Assembly: GCA_016490735.1 (NCBI GenBank)
Contig: JAEMWC010000009.1
Location: 2,653,501 to 2,717,500 of the forward strand
DNA from: Pachyseris speciosa
Taxonomy: Eukaryota; Cnidaria; Anthozoa; Scleractinia; Pachyseridae
Direction: 5' to 3'
DNA length: 64,000 bases
Shown: positions 22,004 to 33,112 of the stretch, piece by piece
Numbering within the stretch: the first letter of the stretch is position 1
Layout of the letters: each line of letters opens with the position of its first letter
Notes under the pieces: generated by a model
The model's input: only the letters and a program-made list of their open reading frames with translations
Database searches by the model: none
Told to the model about the DNA's origin: nothing
Made by a program: the position numbers and the translations under genes

Positions 22004-23341
22004 CGAAAACACTGACTCCGGGGGTCCATGGACTACTTTATCGACCGGTTTACGGACTACCCTTACTGAACCCCCGCTACTGACCCCCTAAAAACCATAA
22101 CGATAACAAAATGACAACTTGAGATTGGTCGAATCGTTTGTGTGGATTTTAGGCCACTCGCGTGGGCGAAATTTCGAACATTACGCTGCACAAATATTGC
22201 TGCCTCATTCACTTTGACGATTTATGGAGGACCAACGCACTTCGAAATATCTCCAACTTGCAAATGGGGTTGAGAGCTGAAAAAAAGAGCACAACCGATA
22301 ACTTAGTTTCACTTGCGTATATCCTTGTGTAGTAGTTGCCTCCGCTATCTTGTTCAGGGGCACACAACGAGCCAAAGCAGCCAAAAGCGTTAGAAAGGCA
22401 TTTTTAAGTACCTTATGGTGTTTGAAGTCTGTTTAAAGTGATGTTTTGGTTAGCTAGAAAACTTTGATCTGTTCGGATTCCCTAGCTGAAATGTTAACTG
22501 CCCGAAAGTTAACTTTCTAGGGAACCATTTTTTCTTTCCGAAAATGCTAGCTGCCAAAAAGAGCAATAACAACGTTTCCGAAAACCTAAGGGGCTATGAT
22601 TTCCACATTACGAATCTTCTAGGCCACGTTTTACTTACGAAAATCCAAGAGCACTCTATAATCGACGCCGAAAGCCTTAGGCGAACTACTCTCCACCGAA
22701 CAGATATCTACCGAAACTTGTCGTTGGGTGCCCCTGCTTGTTCGGCGCCTTCCCCCGCAGGGACTTCCGTCGGTTCATTATCTTATCCCAGGCTTCACAA
22801 AATAGTGCTCCTTCGGCAAAGAAAGATATGCCAATGTCCATTTGACAGTTATAAGTTTAGTTGCCAAATCGTTAAACAGGGCGACTTTGTTATGAAAGAG
22901 AACAAGGAAAACTACTGCAAACAGAATAATTCACATATCAAAAGCAGCAACTTTTGTATCACAACAAGGTCACCCTCGGCCTCTCTCCTATTCAAGGCTA
23001 AGTTGTCGGTCCATGCACATGCTCTTTCTCAGATCTCAACTCATTTAATTTGCAAGTTGGCGATATTTCGAAGTATTATTATTATTATTACGAAGTTATT
23101 ATTATTATTACGTCGTTCCTCCTTACATCGCCACAGTAAAGGAGGCAGTAATATTTGCGCAGCGTAATAGTTGAAATTTCGCCCAACGCGAGTGGCTTAT
23201 CCAGAGAAACGGTACGTCAAATCTCAAGTTGTCAGTTTCGTTATCGTTATGTTTTTTAGGGGGGTCAGTAGGGGGGCTCAGTAGGGGTAGTCCTTGGACC
23301 GGTCCGTAGTGGGGTTCATGGACCGGGGGTCAGTGTTTTCG
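22004..23341. mobile_element. TIR element of about 1.34 kb inside KLHL pseudogene
   Basis: The ends are CGAAAACACTGACTCCGG and, inverted, CGAAAACACTGACCCCCGG. Inverted similarity continues inward (CCCCTAAAAACATAACG, CAAATCTCAAGTTG, CTCGCG.GGGCGAAATTTC) for about 180 bp. Around 35-40 bp of KLHL sequence is missing at the site, and the exact termini are unclear because host sequence resembles the end (GTGACCCG / GTGTCGCG). An ATG-started frame of 207 codons (22544-23167) lies inside; only its first 60 codons are shared with the repeat at 14343. Confidence 0.75.
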
Positions 23342-23440
23342 CGACACGATGTCAAGAGGAACGCCTTGCCGTCTTCAATTGCGTCTCGATATTTTACTTC
23401 GCTGAGAAATACCCGTGTGAGCAACTTGTTGCTGAAAGTA

Positions 23441-24329
23441 TAGCCTGCGAGCAAGCTCTCGCAGGGGTAGCGGTTGGGCGAGGAAAGGAGAGAAGGAGAG
23501 CTTGCACTCGCGTCTCACAAATTTGAATTTGGACGCAAAATAAGGATTGGTTGATTTGACCGGGTGATGACGTGATCTATCATCGAGCGTGGACTGCGTG
23601 GTTTGAGTTTGTTTGGTTTTTGTCCGGAAAGGGCGAGACATTTGTATTCGCGAAGCTTGCGAAAATTCCTCCAAACGTCTGAACTGTCCGTTAGATTTGA
23701 AACCAAATCAGCGTCTAGGAGTCGATAACTTACTTCAAAGCAAACTGAGATGTTCTTGCTGTTTTGCCTACATGATTTGGCAAAAGTTCCAGTGCGCGCC
23801 GCTGCGATCTAAGATAATTGGTCGCAGACAGTATTGGTGGTTTTGCCACTTCAAAGCATTATTGACGAACAGGTCGCCGAAGCCCGAAGTATGGGGATTT
23901 CTGTTGCGATCCTTTCTTGGCGATCTGTCTTTGACCGGGGCTTCTATCTGGCGTAGTTACCGAGGTTGGCAAAGTTCCCTTCATCCTTGGTCCGACATCC
24001 GAGACTTCAACTTCATTCTCCGGCTTAGCAAACTTAGAAAAAATAGAAAATAAAGCTGAAACCTTCGCTGGTTTTTCGTACTTTTGTGGTTCACGGTAGG
24101 CAGACTCTCTCAGAAACTGAGGAGTTATTTTTTTCAGCGACGATTCCCGACAGAAAAAACAAATTTTCAGTTTGCGCTGATTGGCCAAATTTTGACAGCT
24201 CAGGCAGCCGGAAGCCACCGCTAGGAAGCATTAGGGACGGAATTCAAATCGCAGAGAGATCGTTGCAAGCTCACTCTCCATTTTTACGTCCTTCCATCCC
24301 CACCCCCCGCGAGAGCTTGCTCGTAGGCT
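23441..24329. mobile_element. MULE-like MITE, copy 1, 10-bp TSD
   Basis: The ends are (T)AGCCTGCGAGCAAGCTCTCGC and, inverted, AGCCTACGAGCAAGCTCTCGC. They are flanked by GCTGAAAGTA on both sides (23431-23440 and 24330-24339). The unbroken word GCTGAAAGTAGGACG exists in the KLHL copy at 16147, so the duplication is directly provable. A 9-11 bp duplication points to Mutator-like elements. No transposase frame is obvious in the 889 bp. Confidence 0.88.
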
Positions 24330-24515
24330 GCTGAAAGTAGGACGTTGATTCTCGAGGACTTAAGCAGTCACCAAGAAGAAGATTCGGAACTGACGCCATT
24401 GTGCCTTTGATGCTTCCATTCCTCAAGGATAATCTCCCGATAATTGGATGCCTTGTAAGTCAGACACTGTATATAAGACTCTTGAAACTGCCTCAGTAGT
24501 ATTGAAAACTCATCA

Positions 24516-25887
24516 CTTTGTTGGAAGAAAGAAACTTGAGAATGCGAAAGAGACGTGAAACACACTTTAACAGTCAGTGAAAGGGAGATGGGGGTTGGAG
24601 AAACTAGCCTAAATACTATAACTGTAACTTTTACAGGGAAGAGTTTCCGTTAACTATTTCCAAGCGAAAATACTTTGAATTGATAATGATATTTGGGAAG
24701 TCACTTAACCATGGGTTAATTTAATAAAACTTTTACACTTGTAATCTACAAGTCGGACCATTGTCTTCACAAGCGCAGACGAAAACGAGTTTAATAAACA
24801 TCTTTACAAGTCCAGGTTAGAAGTGTCCGACTTATAATTATAGGTGTAGCGCTACACGTGTAAAAGATGGTAAGTATTCCAATTTAATAGATCTTTTACA
24901 GAAGTCCGACTTGTATTTTTACAAGGGTTCAACTTGTAAATCACAAATGCAAAATACAAGTCGCATGCTTAAACATTAAGTTCGAATTCTAAAAAGGACG
25001 CGTTTCCGACCGTTGTTTCTCAGTCTTCAGAAAAAAAAACCTTAATAAACCACAGGAAGCTCAGAAAATAGGCTCTGTATTCCCATTTAGTTACAAGGCA
25101 GCCCAAAAATCCGATTCACATTGTAGCAAACCACAGGGAAGTGGCATTTTCCTTTCCAACTCAAAATCAGACAATGGAGGACAGAAGTCCGTGGGACAGT
25201 TCCAGGAATCCTTTCAAATTTGTGCCTCTTACTCTCGCCATCATTACCATGACCCAGGTCCCACCCTAACCCCCACCCCCTGCCTCCCCCAGGCAATGTT
25301 GATTGAAACGCTGTCAGCGACCATTGACACTTCTTTTGGTTGGCTAATGTCTGTCCAACGCTCCCAGTTCAACATAGTTTGGCGGGGAGGAGGTGGAATT
25401 GGAGTGAATTTTGCTCTTATCGCGTTGACCGTCCCAACACTTTTAGCCCGCATTGTAGTTCAAAGAAATTACACACAACGATAACTTTATTATCTGCAGG
25501 CTAAGCAGTCGCTCCGGTTCGTCAGTGTTGGGATAGGGCTAGCGCCGCGGGGTGGGATTTAAGGGTTTCTGGGTCTAGGATAAGTTACCTCTTTCGATAC
25601 GGCTTTTAGATCTGAGTTTGTACACAAAGATTTTTATTCTAGTTTTACATCATACGAGAGTTCTTTCCCTTTTGAAAACGCTTTTTTGGTTTGAGCATGA
25701 AACACAAAAATTACAATGATAATAACATTTTCATTTCACTCCCACCCCGGGCAAGTACGCTCGCAGAATAGATAGCGCCGCAGTAGCGTAGCCAGTCAGA
25801 GAACGGCATTCGTGATAGAACGGTAGTGGATTTATACTAATGGCCTGCAGAACGTCTCCGAGGGTTTTGGTGCAGCCAGCTATCTAT
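24516..25887. other. Intergenic DNA with ACTTGTA words
   Basis: No gene supported. From 24735 to 24965 the word ACTTGTA/TACAAGT recurs about eight times in both orientations, and the right-hand partner ACACTTGTA appears inverted at 26520-26545, so a large degenerate TIR element may span 24735-26545. Around 25255-25300 a CCCCAC-rich patch is present. Open frames here are short and unlike known proteins. Confidence 0.45.
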
Positions 25888-26288
25888 GGGCCTGTTCACA
25901 TGGCGGTGGGGGATCCCGGGTAGGTGAGATACACCACCTAGCCGTGATCAAAAAAAGCTGGCTTTCACATTCAACCCCCGGGGCGCTGGAGTGAGGTTTA
26001 AAATGCTCTCGCGTGGTCGCTAAGTACGTATATCAACAAAGAATTCAGAGACAATTGCCCGGATGAACATCACCCCACCCTACCTCCAGCATTCACATGG
26101 AGAAAACTCACCCCAGCTAAGCGGGTTACCCGCCCTGGCTGACCGGGCAACCCGCCTCGGTGAGGTACCCTACTTCACATTTGAACGCGATCGAGAAATA
26201 AAGAAAGATTGTATGTAGAGATTGGTAACCCCACCGATGTGGGGTTCCTTACCTTCCTGGGGTGCCCCACCTCCATGTGAACAGGCCC
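25888..26288. mobile_element. TIR MITE with TAT flanks, 401 bp
   Basis: GGGCCTGTTCACATGGCGGT and its inverse (ACCTCCATGTGAACAGGCCC) bound the element, with TAT on both sides (25885-25887, 26289-26291). Inside are several GGGTTACCCGCC and GGTGGGGTGA-type short inverted words. A 3-bp duplication and GGG start are consistent with PIF/Harbinger, though TAT is not the usual TWA. No transposase. Confidence 0.8.
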
Positions 26289-27341
26289 TATGGTCGCGCC
26301 AACGCCGTTTAATTGAGTGCATATCGTTTCCCACGCTTCCTGTGTCACTGTCGGCAAAAATGGCGCCAAAACTATCATTTTGTGGTCCCTCACGAGCTGG
26401 GCTAAAAGCAACTTTTGTTGTTTGGATAACATGCTCAACGATTTTCTCAAGAATATAACTGAGAACAAAGGAAGCAAAGCGGAGATTTTGCATATGTCGG
26501 ACTTTACATGTGTAAATTACACGTGTAAAACCTACAAGTGTAATTGACCCCAGAACAGAAACAAAGAAAGCCTAAACCTAAAAGGGGTTATTTTTGGATA
26601 TTAAAAACAATGCTGATGATTAATGATTGCAATGACAGACACATCCATTTCTTAAAATGTGCATTATTGTAGAAGTTATAGCATCAAAAGAACGCCAATC
26701 TATACATTTCCTTGACCAGTATATTTGTATTATTTGCCTGACCCTTGAGGTGGAATGGTACCGTTAAATGGGAAAAATTTTGCGATAAGTTCACAAATTT
26801 CTTTTATTGTCAAGTGATTACACTCTTCAAGAGAAATTATACGGATATTATAGTCTAGAAATTCAATCAACAACCTCGGTTAGTCCACTAAAACTGTTCT
26901 TTAGCATAAGCTACTTCTTCAGTGTTATTGTTCGCACTTAGGAATTCACTTGACAATGAAAGTTTTCAAATGTAATCTAGTCACAATTTAACCCTTTTAC
27001 ACATTTTACTGAATTTTTAACTAATCGATTGATTATTGATTGATTGGCCTATGAATTCCAGGCTCCAAACCAGTCAACACCTGCTCGGACGGACAACCTC
27101 GATCGCATGCGCATTTTTGACTACGATGGAGCCCTGGGGGCGTAATTCCTGTTTTGGGAAATGTTCTTTTTGCCTCTACTGGAAACCATACTGAAAACAA
27201 AATCCGAATAACGTTTGAAAAGCGAAACTGGACGAATACTAAACAAAAGAAAAACCGCAAAAGACACAGAAGCCGAGAAAAGTCGATGCGAGTCGATGCG
27301 AAACCGAAAAACTGATCCCCGAACGGAACCCCCCCCCCCCC

Positions 27342-27372
<31 letters not shown>

Positions 27373-28899
27373 CAAAACCGAAATTCCCAATGCTCCCCTC
27401 TTCCAGAGATGGGAGGGTTGTGACTCCAATTTCGAGCTCGAAATTCTATATTGGTGTAGGAGGGCACCTTGGAAAATGTGCAGATACTCATTAACTGCAT
27501 GGTCACCATGGTTCAATAATCATGGGCGATGAGTTCAGCTTCACATAATTGTTCTTCTTTAGCACAAAGACAGGTAGACTTTCAACGGCATCTGATTATT
27601 ATGTCAAGACATGCACAAGCTGAATTGTTTTAGGCGCTAAACGTTTCATCCCGTTTGTAAATAAAAATAGCAAGTGTCTTATGATACTGACAATTTTGTC
27701 ACCCTCGATGAGATCAATTTCCACAACATTCTTGACCGCTGCCTCACAGAAACATTAAGGTGGCTAAAACCGGTTTCTAGCACTTTCCACCTCCTGTTCC
27801 ACCTCTTGTGCTTAGATGGATCATCACTACCAATCTTTATAAGTTGGTACCTTTATAGTGGTATCAAAGAAATGGCCAATCATTAGTGAACAAGTTTTGA
27901 AAATGTTTTCCACTCACTAGGTTACCATTGCAACACTATGACCTGTTTTAAACAACCCTCATTTTTGCTTTAAGCGAAAATAACTCGAAATGACCTTGAT
28001 GTTTTTAATCCAATATTGTTTCAGCCTGGCTAAGCTAACCTCAAAGGTAGAAGTGATAAGAAACCTCACGGGAAAATAAAATCATGAAAGCTAAAAATTC
28101 AACCTGTACCACTCCCCCCCCCCCCAATACAATCTTTCCCCGCCGTTCCAGCACTTTCTGTTTCGCTGTTCCAACTATGTTGCAGCATACTGGAATCCCT
28201 AATAATCCCCTAACAATCAAACATTTTTCATCCTGGATGCATAACTGATAAAAACACTTTTACGCGTGATCGCGCTATACATGGTTGTGACAGAGTAAAC
28301 ACGCCTGTTTTTCCTTTTCAGTCTAATTGAAAAAAAAAGAAAAAGAAAAAACAAATATATATATGCATACGACTGCACTTTCGTTTTGAAGAGTCAGATA
28401 TCTCAGTTCAAATCCTAACCAAGGTGGGGTAAGACACATCTGGCGGCATACCCCTTTCCCACTTGGTTTGAGTACCCCACCATTCCCTCCTACGATTGTC
28501 TGCAAGAAGGCGTCCATTTAAAGCAAATTTATGCAAATTGTGAATCCTTCCAATAAATGACACAGTTGACCACCCTTAAACTTTTGGGGAAGTTTCTTTA
28601 ATGCGTACTTGTTCCTAAACCGCATCTACAAAATCAGCTAGAAACGTTATATGAATCTAAAGATTACAGCTTCACTAAACATTATCCCCCTTACTTTTCA
28701 CAACTTTCCTCACAATATTGCGGCTATTTACCACATTGGAAAGAAATCTGTGCAATTTTATAGTTGAGCATTAAAAGCACTTTTGTTTAGAAACAAATCA
28801 CCTTTATATGACTTTATCCTTTCAAAAGCTTTATGACGATTCTAAGCGTTTTTAAAACTTCCCTTGATGAACTCTTTGAGCTCCTTTGTCGTTGATCTT
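26289..28899. other. Intergenic DNA
   Basis: No supported gene. 26600-26700 matches the dispersed repeat at 21130 and 43265 (AAAATGTGCATTATTGTAGAA). A C14-A27 homopolymer junction lies at about 27330-27367, where the assembled length is doubtful. A C-run lies at 28116-28125 and an A-rich patch at 28328. The open frames at 27033-27532 depend on the homopolymers. Confidence 0.5.
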
Positions 28900-29414
28900 T
28901 CACTTGATAAGACCATAGACGTCAATGCAAGATTCTCCCCCATTATCGTATTCAGTGTAGTTGTGCCAATCTTCGCCGTACCAAATTTCCATCTTGGTAC
29001 TGGGATATAAGTGGTAGGCCGTATTTCCCGTGGGGAAAATCAACTGGGAAGACGACGAAGTGAAGCCTGAGAGCTTGTACTTGGTCTCATCAACACGTTC
29101 ACTGAAAAGAGGGAATGTGTGGTGTAGGTCGTATCGGTCCATCATAAATGTAAAAATCTCGGGGGTATGTGCACGGCAGCCCCAATTACTTCTCCAACTG
29201 CTTCCACCGGCTGTATTACAGGTAACGTACCCGGAACGGTGTACGAGCTTGAAGGACCAAACGTCGGCATTTCGGCCATATGTGAAGGCGCCATAGTTGT
29301 TGTCTTTAGCGCCGAAACAAACTGGACTGGAGTTGAGTTTGACCCAGCTCCCATGGCAATTGACAAGGAACGCAGCGCACAGAGAAGCGAGCAGCAAATA
29401 CTTTGCTTCGATCT
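28900..29414 (-). CDS. Secreted protein, last exon (family not named)
   Basis: Minus-strand exon of about 171 codons ending in TGA at 28900-28902. It opens after a good acceptor (GTCATTGTATTTCAG) with IEAKYLLLASLCAAFLVNCHG, a hydrophobic signal peptide whose ATG must lie in an upstream exon that I could not place. The mature part has the pattern SPVCFGAKDN, LVHRSGYVTCN, NWGC and ESCID, giving four Cys for two disulfides, plus one N-glycosylation site (NYT). It should be extracellular. The layout resembles lineage-specific secreted cnidarian domains, including some found in skeletal-matrix-type proteins, but I cannot name the family. Confidence 0.7.
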
Positions 29415-29942
29415 CTGAAATACAATGACATCTAACGTTACCTTGGTGTTAGATTGAAAATCTTGGAGCTAGTTATTCTGAATGTTATTTTGACAGCGAT
29501 CTGAAGATTTAAAAGCTATATTATTATGCATAGGTGTCACTATCTCAATTTTGATTGGCTAAAAACAAGTAGGTCATTTCTGTTGGCACTGTTTTCGTTA
29601 CGTAATACCTACAGACAATAGGTTTTATACATGCAGAAGTGACGTCATACCTACAGACAATACGTCATTTTGCATATCAGACTGTAGTTTTTACACACGC
29701 GAGAAGCACGTTTGAAACTTTTCTGAAATTGTATGGCAGGAGATTTTATCAAAACGGGTCTGAGTTCAGTCATAAATTTAATTTTAAGTTTTAAAACATG
29801 TTTTGGAGTGGGTTTTCGGTTGAATTCAGAAAAAGACAGCCACACGGAGATTTGGCTTTCAAAAGTGTTTCCGTAATTTGGTAGTCAACGACAACTGATC
29901 AAATTCAGGAATTGGTTCATAGGAGCCCTTTGATATTTACTT

Positions 29943-30334
29943 TTATACCATGCCATAGAAAATACAGCCAATCAGAATGCAGGAAAGCCGTTGTATATTC
30001 ATCAGTATTCCACCGAACCTTCCCATTGATCAGTGCAATTCAACTGTATCACACTTAACCTTCCCATCGTGCGTTGAGATTGCTTTTAGCGCTCGGAAAT
30101 TAGTACGAATTTCACAACCGTTTGACTATAATAACTTTATTTTACATTAATATTTTATTATTTGTAATTTGGTCATGGATGATAATCAATAAAAGTTTTG
30201 AAAAAGGTTTAAAAACGCTGTCAAGAGGGTGGACATTAGGAAGCCATTTCAAAACCATTCAACTCTGCGCGTATCTCGCATTGATTATGCTGGCCTTGCT
30301 GGCCACTCTATTTTCTATGGCATGGTATAAAATA
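29943..30334. mobile_element. Possible TIR element, 24-bp inverted ends
   Basis: TTTTATACCATGCCATAGAA-AATA at 29943 and its exact inverse near 30311-30334 are about 390 bp apart. The interior has no known coding sequence (one open frame with hydrophobic residues, no ATG). Target duplication was not found. Confidence 0.5.
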
Positions 30335-31169
30335 GTTATGCAACCCTTTCTCGTGGTATACCGTGGAATATCCCACTCGTCACTTGTGCAGGTGAGAACT
30401 GGACATGACGCAAACGAAGTGAATACTGAGAGATATTGAAGGTTTCTCTCTTTTGTAATGTACGTTTAAGTGTATCGCTCAAACGAATCGTGATTTTATC
30501 ATTAAGACAGCATATGGTAGCGATGAATGCTCTAAAAATAATTAAAGCTGCCTCCTTGAAATGTTTTGGATTCAATGGTAGTGCAGAAATGGCGTTTCCT
30601 TTATTAAGATGTTATCCCAAGGATTCTTACTGTGGAAAATAATAATTTTACCGTCCACGGAAAAAAAAATGGACACTGTTTTTAGTCTGATTTACGCTCA
30701 ACGCAGGGATTTTCTAAAAACCAATGATGCCGGGAAAATTCTTTACGACTTAAACTGATGTTGAGTGAAAGAAACGAAACTTTTTGAACTCGAATTGCTC
30801 AAATAGCGGTTGAAAGAACACATAATAATCTTTTAATTTTTTTTAGATAGAAAAGGGCATTCAGGTTCAAACTTTGGCCCTTAGCCAAAGTTTCTCTGCT
30901 GGCTTTGAAAGAACTAACGAAAACGCGCATTTCTTTAATTGGAATTGTTGGTTTAAAAAGGATAACTTGGCAGATTGAAAATGAAAGTGAGCTTTACTGA
31001 GGAAAATAAATGATTTAAGGTTCAAGACAACTTACCAGTTGTGAAATTGCAGGTTAATTCCTACACTCAAGCTCCCTGTATCAATACTCAGCAGAACACT
31101 TCTTTGATTATAAAGCTCATGATGCTTTGAATTTATACCTTAACTTGCATACTCATTAATAATAATCGT
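30335..31169. other. Intergenic DNA, nothing recognised
   Basis: No gene, tail or strong repeat seen. Confidence 0.5.
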
Positions 31170-31575
31170 GGTTTTTCAAACTGATGACTCATATGTTGTG
31201 GAAATGTGTCGCAAGTTTTCAATTTGTCTGTTTAATTCTGATCGGCGAAATTGAGATATTGATTCAAAGATCAAAGTCGTCTCTAGCCCTGAAGTGTCCT
31301 TGCTACTCGTGGGGGCTCGGTTACTTGGAAACGTTAGGGTATAGCAACAGCATTTTGTGCTCAGGTTTACTGTGGACGGAGACTTAAATAAGAATTTCCT
31401 CTTTGTAGCACAGTTTGGACATAACTTTATCATAATGTTTCTTTTTTGGGCCTGCAACCATCAATAAACATTATCGCTGCGGACTTTCGGGGTCGCTACC
31501 TGGGAAAGCTTATGGCATACCAAAATTTTATTACAGATTCGTGACAAAACAGTAGCGTTGGTATTTACTTTTCAT
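31170..31575. repeat. Local repeat, copy A
   Basis: Starts TTTTTC.ACTGATGA.TCATA and contains GGGGGCTCGGTTACTTGGAA, GCTGCGGACTTTCGGGG and CTACCTGGGAAAG. The same blocks occur in the same order at 31632-31830 and 33113-33565. No reading frame is conserved. Confidence 0.75.
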
Positions 31576-31631
31576 TTTACATGATTAGAATTTGTTTGAG
31601 GGGGGTTCTACACTGTCACAAAAGATTAATT

Positions 31632-31830
31632 GCTACTTGTGGGGGCTCTGTTACTTGGAAACTGCATTTTGAGCAGAGGTTTATCGCTGCGGACTTTCGG
31701 GTGATCGCTACCTGGGAAAGTTTACAGCATACTAAGATTGTATGACAGCTTCTTTACAAACGGTAGCTTTAGACATTAGTATTTACTTTCTCCAGTACCT
31801 TCTTGACAGACAATAAGGTTAAGTTCGATC
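31632..31830. repeat. Local repeat, copy B (partial)
   Basis: Contains GGGGGCTCTGTTACTTGGAA, TTTTGAGCAGAGGTTTATCG, CTACCTGGGAAAG and TACCTTCTTGACAGA-AAGGTTAAG. It lacks the first part of copy A and shares its last part with copy C. Confidence 0.75.
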
Positions 31831-31972
31831 TGTTTGACTCTGTTAGAATTTCTTTGACGAGGTAAAATTTCTATGGCTATTTTCGGGAAAGTAATATATA
31901 CCAACGAAATTTTCAAGAAATGTTTAACTTTAACCATGTTAATTTTCTTTGACGCATGTATGCTGGAAGTTT

Positions 31973-32277
31973 GAAAACGTAAAACCGTCAGTTGGTCACA
32001 TTAATTTGTGAAGTATCCTTGTCACTCCATCCACATTCCACAAGCTTTACGTTTTCATTGCTTCATTTATTGATATGTGGGTACTTGAGCCTGAGCCTTA
32101 GCTATGCCATGCTGATGAGGTCTAACAAGGCCGAAACAGCTGTCCATGGCTGCTAATGCTTGGGCTCAATCTTTGCTTTGGTAGATTTAAGGGGTAATTA
32201 ATTCCTGCTACCTTGTGGCCTTAGTGCCCTTAGAGTGGCTTCAGCTTACTTGATCACATTAATTTGTGAAGTATCCT
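31973..32277 (+). mobile_element. Hammerhead-bearing retroelement (retrozyme/PLE-like)
   Basis: A 305-bp insert is flanked by identical 14-bp copies of TATGCTGGAAGTTT (31959-31972 and 32278-32291). Near each end is a direct repeat, TTG(G/A)TCACATTAATTTGTG-AAGTATCCTT (31992-32020 and 32250-32278), spaced 258 bp. Between them lies a complete hammerhead ribozyme. Terminal repeats on either side of one ribozyme, and a target duplication, suit a non-autonomous element copied from a ribozyme-processed, perhaps circular, RNA. No protein is encoded. A truncated second copy is at 40447-40615. Confidence 0.75.
32090..32160 (+). ncRNA. Type I hammerhead ribozyme, minimal stem III
   Basis: Core CTGATGA (32112-32118), stem II GGTC/GGCC with TAACAA loop (32119-32132), GAA (32133-32135), stem III ACA/TGT with a 2-nt GC loop, cleavage base C at 32144. 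Stem I is GCCATG/CATGGC, perfectly paired, then an internal loop (TAT/T), then TTAGC/GCTAA and a further GAGCC/GGCTC. All catalytic core positions are present and both junctions are in the right order. Very short stem III is typical of hammerheads in animal retroelements; such forms often work as dimers. Confidence 0.85.
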
Positions 32278-33112
32278 TATGCTGGAAGTTTTTTTTTAGC
32301 TAAACCCTGCTCATAACGCAAGTAAATTTGTCTTTTTAATAATAATGAAAACATGGAAAAACAAGTTGCCATTCGGCGTCTTTCTACCCCCTCTGTGCAT
32401 GTTCTTCATTAAATATCCTACAGGCTGGTTTCTACTAATCTACCATTTATGGAAGAAAAACTTCTTGAAAATTTTCTTGTAACTATAAAGCCTAGTTGTT
32501 TTCGTTTCTAGCAGGCTTTGGCTATTGGTAAACTTTAAGGAGCTACACAATTATTGCCGCAGTTTCTCAGTTCTAGGAAGCTAGCACGTATAATACGTTA
32601 TATATGTGAGTAAATCCATGAAGCAACTAATTTGTCTTGTAACATGAAGGGCAAAAGTACGGAGAACCCATTCATCATAACAGGGGGCATTTTTTTTCTT
32701 AATATTCCTTGGAACGACATGACTGAAATTGCATTACTGTCAAATGTTTTCACACTGATTTTCAAAGCTAATTGATGGAAATTTCCACTGATAGAAAAGC
32801 CAGTTACTACGATCTATTTTTGTGATTTTTATTCCTCTGAACTTGGATTAAATTGCAAGTTGCGGTAAGTTCCCAAAGGATATAAACTTTGTGCCGTTAG
32901 ACTAAAGACACTGTTAAACATTATATTCACAATTCAGCATATTTTTAAGAAGAAGGGTCCTTGTTTATACCTAGCGAATTTGCGATTTAGAGTGATGCGT
33001 ATTATCCAGAAATAAAAGCTGCAAGTCTTGCAAAATTCAAGAGCTCACCATTGAGTTTCCAGTACCGTAGGACCCGGAGTGCGAAAAGTTACACGCGGAG
33101 AAAATGTTTGAA

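Larger units (their letters stand above)
21546..24515 (+). pseudogene. KLHL pseudogene broken by three elements
   Basis: Starts with the conserved 5' block (21546-21586). BTB sequence is present at 21778-21997 (TLVAKEGKEFKVHRNVL), more at 23340-23440 (VFNCVSIFYFAEKYPCEQLV), a short BACK piece at 24330-24360, then GCAGTCACCAAGAAGAAGAT at 24365-24408. The rest of BACK and all kelch blades are missing. Its end (24409-24515, CAAGGATAAT ... ATTGAAAACTCATCAC) matches the 3' end of the copy at 51317, placing both in one subfamily. It is interrupted by 21622-21742, 22004-23341 and 23441-24329. Confidence 0.9.

Noticed and set aside
27033..27532. Open frames on both strands around the homopolymers
   Set aside because: Created by poly-C/poly-A runs; no protein-like features.
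30122..30439. Small membrane protein in the TIR candidate
   Set aside because: No ATG start, spans the right inverted end of the element, no family resemblance.
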